From assembly GCA_947095535.1 (NCBI GenBank), contig OX352773.1, positions 3,162,001-3,226,000 of the forward strand: a stretch of 64,000 nucleotides of DNA, given 5' to 3'. How positions within the stretch are numbered: position 1 is the first letter of the stretch; the number at the start of each line of letters is the position of its first letter. Positions 61,549-64,000 of the stretch are shown one piece after another. Made by a program: the position numbers and the translations under genes. The notes beneath the pieces were generated by a model. The model did not search any database and had not been told where the DNA came from. It saw nothing but the letters and a program-made list of their open reading frames with translations. Source of the stretch: Poecilobothrus nobilitatus. Lineage: Eukaryota; Arthropoda; Insecta; Diptera; Dolichopodidae.

Positions 61549-63570
61549 TTATGAACTATGCAACCACCAATAGTTTGTTGATAATTGTTTATCCTTTTCA
61601 GGAATAAACATGTCATATTTTAATAGATTAGTCTCAATATTCTGAGGGTTATATTCTATACACTTGCATGTAGCCCGTCTATTATAGTGATATAATAGAG
61701 GGATATGCTCGTGATTTTGAATATACCCTTTAGAGTCAAGATAAATAAAGTGTTCGGGCGCAATGAAACCCGTTTTTAAAGTATTTTTAATGTACTCCTC
61801 GTTATGGTAATATATATTAGATATTAGACCATTTTCTAACGTGTTAAGAGATCTTTCGAAATGATTGCGAATAATTTTTATTAAAAAGTTATCGAATCTT
61901 ATAATATTTGCTTTTCGGTACAAGCATTTATTGGAATAAAAATGCTTGTAGTCCGTTTCTGGTTTTCTATGTAGATTTACGCAGGCTCTTATGCATTTCC
62001 TTTCAAATTTCTTGATTTTTTCCATTTGGCTTGCACTAATATTGAACCAAATTGGTCCAGCATATGAAATAATTGGCCTAATAAGGCCCTGATAAGCTAA
62101 AATTTTTACTCTACTACTTATATTTTTGTTATAAAACAATTTCTGACACGCCATAAAAGCTTTTGTGCCTTTTTCCTCTGCTTTATTTACGTGGAAAATA
62201 AAATTCAGATTTTGGTGGAGGTGTACACCTAAATATTTAACAATTTTTTTTTTATTGATTTTCCTATTATTTGGAGCTTTAATTTCAAATTCTTTCCAGT
62301 GTTTTTTAATATTACTATTAACTTTGTCCACTGTGTTACGGAATAATATCGCTTCACATTTGTCTATGTTCATTTTCAGTAACCATACTTTACAATAGTC
62401 TACGGTACGGTTAAATTGTTTTTGAACATTAGTTTGAACCTCTTTTATATTATTAGCTGAAGAGTATATAATCAGATCGTCAGCAAAGGCGATGGAGTAA
62501 TTATCACCCTTGATATCATTGAGCATATTTAGCAGATCTGTTGTGTACAAAGAAAATAATATTGGTGAATTTACAGTGCCTTGTTGTAAACCACTCTTAA
62601 TTTGGAATAAATTCTCTGTATTCGATTTGTTTGCTATTACGAAACTATTTCCAGTAATCATATCTAATATTAATCTAATTAGATTGTTTGGGAACATTCG
62701 TTTTATTAATTTATATATTAAACCTTCTATCCATACGCTATTAAAAGCTTTTTCGATGTCTATAAGGCAAGCGCCAACGCATTCTTTTTTATTAATATAC
62801 CAGCAAATATCAGATGCGAGTTTATTAATAGCATGATTTGTACTGTGTTTGTACCTGAAACCGAATTGGTTTTCAGGTAGTATTTTTTTTTTGTTAACAA
62901 AATCTATTATCTTGTCATTGATTATAGTCTCATAAACTTTGCTAATGTTTGGTAACAAGCTTATGGGTCTGTAATTGCCGGGATTTGTGGGATCCTTACC
63001 CGGTTTTTTTAGCATAATAACTCTTGCTATTTTCCAAGCTTTTGGAAAATAGCAGTAGTTTAATGCGTTGTTAAAAAGAATAACTAACTTTTCTATAATT
63101 TTAGTACTTAGATTTTTTAATACAATATTAGGAATACCGTCAATTCCTGCTGATGTTTTGTTGTTTAAATTCTTAAGTCTTGTAAAAAGGTCGTCATAGT
63201 TTGTAAAGAAGTTGTTTCTATTTAACGTATTAGAGGATGTATTGATGGTGTCAAATATGACCAAAGTTTCGTTTTTTTTTTGCTTTTGTGAGCTAATATG
63301 TTTAAATGTTTGTATTCTATTATGGACTTTTTGATGAAATTGGTTATTATTAGATAGTGTTATTTTGTGACTGTTTTCTAAGTATATTCCTAATATTTTA
63401 GTTATTTGTTCTTTTTCTTTTATTATAAATTGATTTGAACTAGTTGTGCATAGATTATTGACGTCGATATCATTATTAATTAGTAAGTTTAGGTCTTGTT
63501 GGTCTATGTGTAACTGTTTTATATCTTCTATTTGCTTTTTTCTGAATAGTTTGTTTATTTCTGGGAACAT
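61549..63570 (-). CDS. LINE ORF2 reverse transcriptase (C-terminal two thirds)
   Basis: A 673-codon uninterrupted frame. It would copy the element's RNA into DNA at a nicked target site. Visible RT blocks: TSAGIDGIPN (about 139-148), NYRPISLLPNISKVYE (199-214), LIDIEKAFNSVW with catalytic Asp271 (269-280), GLQQGTVNSPILF (327-339), AFADDL with catalytic Asp364-Asp365 (361-366), and YLGVHL (446-451). The thumb-like GLIRPIISYAGPIW follows (495-508). No RNase H and no C-terminal zinc knuckle are evident. The first Met is only the first ATG left: the frame stays open upstream into linker sequence, so the true start lies outside the window. All catalytic residues are present, unlike the other LINE relics here, so this copy is younger. 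Family inferred from motifs. Confidence 0.9.
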   Translation of the reverse strand: MFPEINKLFRKKQIEDIKQLHIDQQDLNLLINNDIDVNNLCTTSSNQFIIKEKEQITKILGIYLENSHKITLSNNNQFHQKVHNRIQTFKHISSQKQKKNETLVIFDTINTSSNTLNRNNFFTNYDDLFTRLKNLNNKTSAGIDGIPNIVLKNLSTKIIEKLVILFNNALNYCYFPKAWKIARVIMLKKPGKDPTNPGNYRPISLLPNISKVYETIINDKIIDFVNKKKILPENQFGFRYKHSTNHAINKLASDICWYINKKECVGACLIDIEKAFNSVWIEGLIYKLIKRMFPNNLIRLILDMITGNSFVIANKSNTENLFQIKSGLQQGTVNSPILFSLYTTDLLNMLNDIKGDNYSIAFADDLIIYSSANNIKEVQTNVQKQFNRTVDYCKVWLLKMNIDKCEAILFRNTVDKVNSNIKKHWKEFEIKAPNNRKINKKKIVKYLGVHLHQNLNFIFHVNKAEEKGTKAFMACQKLFYNKNISSRVKILAYQGLIRPIISYAGPIWFNISASQMEKIKKFERKCIRACVNLHRKPETDYKHFYSNKCLYRKANIIRFDNFLIKIIRNHFERSLNTLENGLISNIYYHNEEYIKNTLKTGFIAPEHFIYLDSKGYIQNHEHIPLLYHYNRRATCKCIEYNPQNIETNLLKYDMFIPEKDKQLSTNYWWLHSS

Positions 63571-64000
63571 ATTTCGGCTGTCTTTAGCGGAAATCTTTTT
63601 TAGTCTATTTGTCCAATAGTTATTTATTTCTACTTTAAGTTGCTGTTTTATTAATATGTTAATATTGTTTAAGAGGCTTTTAAGTGTAGCTATTGCTTGT
63701 GAAGAAAAGTCTAAGTGTCTTTTATATATTATATATGTATATCTTTTAGTAACTTACTTTTATGTTTCAGTAAATTTTTAAGTTTAGTTGAATAAAATTT
63801 GTTTAAATAATTTTTGTTTATATGTTAAGGGATTGTTTCGTTCATTGTATCCTTAATAATTTTATTTAATTTGTACAAGTGAGCGTCAATTTTGTCAATT
63901 GTGATATTTTCGGTGTCTAAAATTTGGTCATTATAGGTTAGGAATTCTTTTTCTAAGTTGTTATCCAGCTTTCTTTTAAACTTATTCCAATTTGTTTTGT
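63571..64000 (-). pseudogene. LINE ORF2 linker region, broken by a stop and a frameshift
   Basis: Immediately upstream of the RT frame the minus strand keeps coding sense: KRHLDFSSQAIATLKSLLNN and NYWTNRLKKISAKDSRN lead straight into the RT Met. Further up, protein-like sequence continues in a different frame (TNWNKFKRKL, ending in ETIP), then a TAA at 63825-63827, then LKNLLKHKSKLLKD. The frame change falls at a TA-rich stretch near 63722-63745, a likely slippage site. The segment matches the endonuclease-RT linker in position and in its helical, K/L/N-rich character. These two lesions make this copy defective. Confidence 0.75.

Larger units (their letters stand above)
61148..64000 (-). mobile_element. 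Non-LTR retrotransposon (jockey-superfamily-like LINE), 3' part
   Basis: On the minus strand the window edge starts in the linker before the reverse transcriptase, runs through the long RT frame and a noncoding 3' tail of about 385 bp (61165-61548), and ends in AATAAAATAAAAGTTATC followed by a 17-base poly(A) (T run at 61148-61164). The poly(A) end and lack of an RNase H domain fit the jockey group, though clade assignment by eye is unsafe. The endonuclease and any ORF1 would lie beyond 64000. The target duplication cannot be tested because the 5' end is outside. Confidence 0.85.

Noticed and set aside
1..64000. CRISPR array, operon or prokaryotic features
   Set aside because: No spaced identical repeats of CRISPR type and no gene clusters; composition and retroelements are those of an animal genome.

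Overview
The window is very AT-rich (roughly 80% by eye), full of homopolymer A/T runs and TA/ATC microsatellites, and has no recognisable host gene, rRNA or intact tRNA gene. It reads as intergenic desert or the inside of a giant intron in an animal genome, most likely an insect. The SINEs, jockey-type LINEs and MULE relics fit an insect. One repeat family (18.4-24.2 kb) ends in a GACGGACATGGC motif, a conserved 'GTTACAAAC' stretch and a terminal GGTATAA, an architecture I remember as common in brachyceran flies. Diptera is therefore my best guess, from memory only.

Layout. 1-14 kb: low-complexity AT DNA with a decayed tRNA-like sequence (5.8 kb), a fold-back repeat (7.6-8.4 kb), a diverged tandem duplication (8.5-8.7 kb) and a LINE zinc-knuckle relic (14.0 kb). 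15.5 kb: a well-preserved tRNA-derived SINE. 17-25.4 kb: the densest transposon graveyard, with three copies of family B, several of family C and a LINE reverse-transcriptase relic. 25.8-30 kb: an ~85-bp direct repeat pair, a perfect hairpin, and a complete MULE DNA transposon with 36-bp terminal inverted repeats, a perfect 10-bp target duplication and a decayed transposase that appears to be split by a phase-0 intron. 34.2-35.3 kb: a small MULE-type MITE, a 15-bp minisatellite and a pogo-like MITE. 36-47 kb: more family C copies, a LINE C-terminal relic, SINE copy 2 and a 37-bp inverted repeat. 49.6-51 kb: SINE copy 3 abutting another LINE relic, and a second kind of tRNA-derived sequence. 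51-61 kb: almost featureless AT DNA. 61.1-64 kb: the 3' part of a jockey-type LINE on the minus strand with a long uninterrupted reverse-transcriptase reading frame, running off the right edge.

The only long open frame is that LINE ORF2 (673 codons, all reverse-transcriptase motifs). It could supply activity if complete elsewhere, but its upstream linker already carries a stop and a frameshift here. The SINEs need an outside LINE partner and the MITEs an outside transposase. I found no operon-like or host pathway organisation. The most interesting items are the MULE with its GC-rich intron, the two inverted-ended repeat families with a shared GGAC tract and one chimera between them, and the SINE series.
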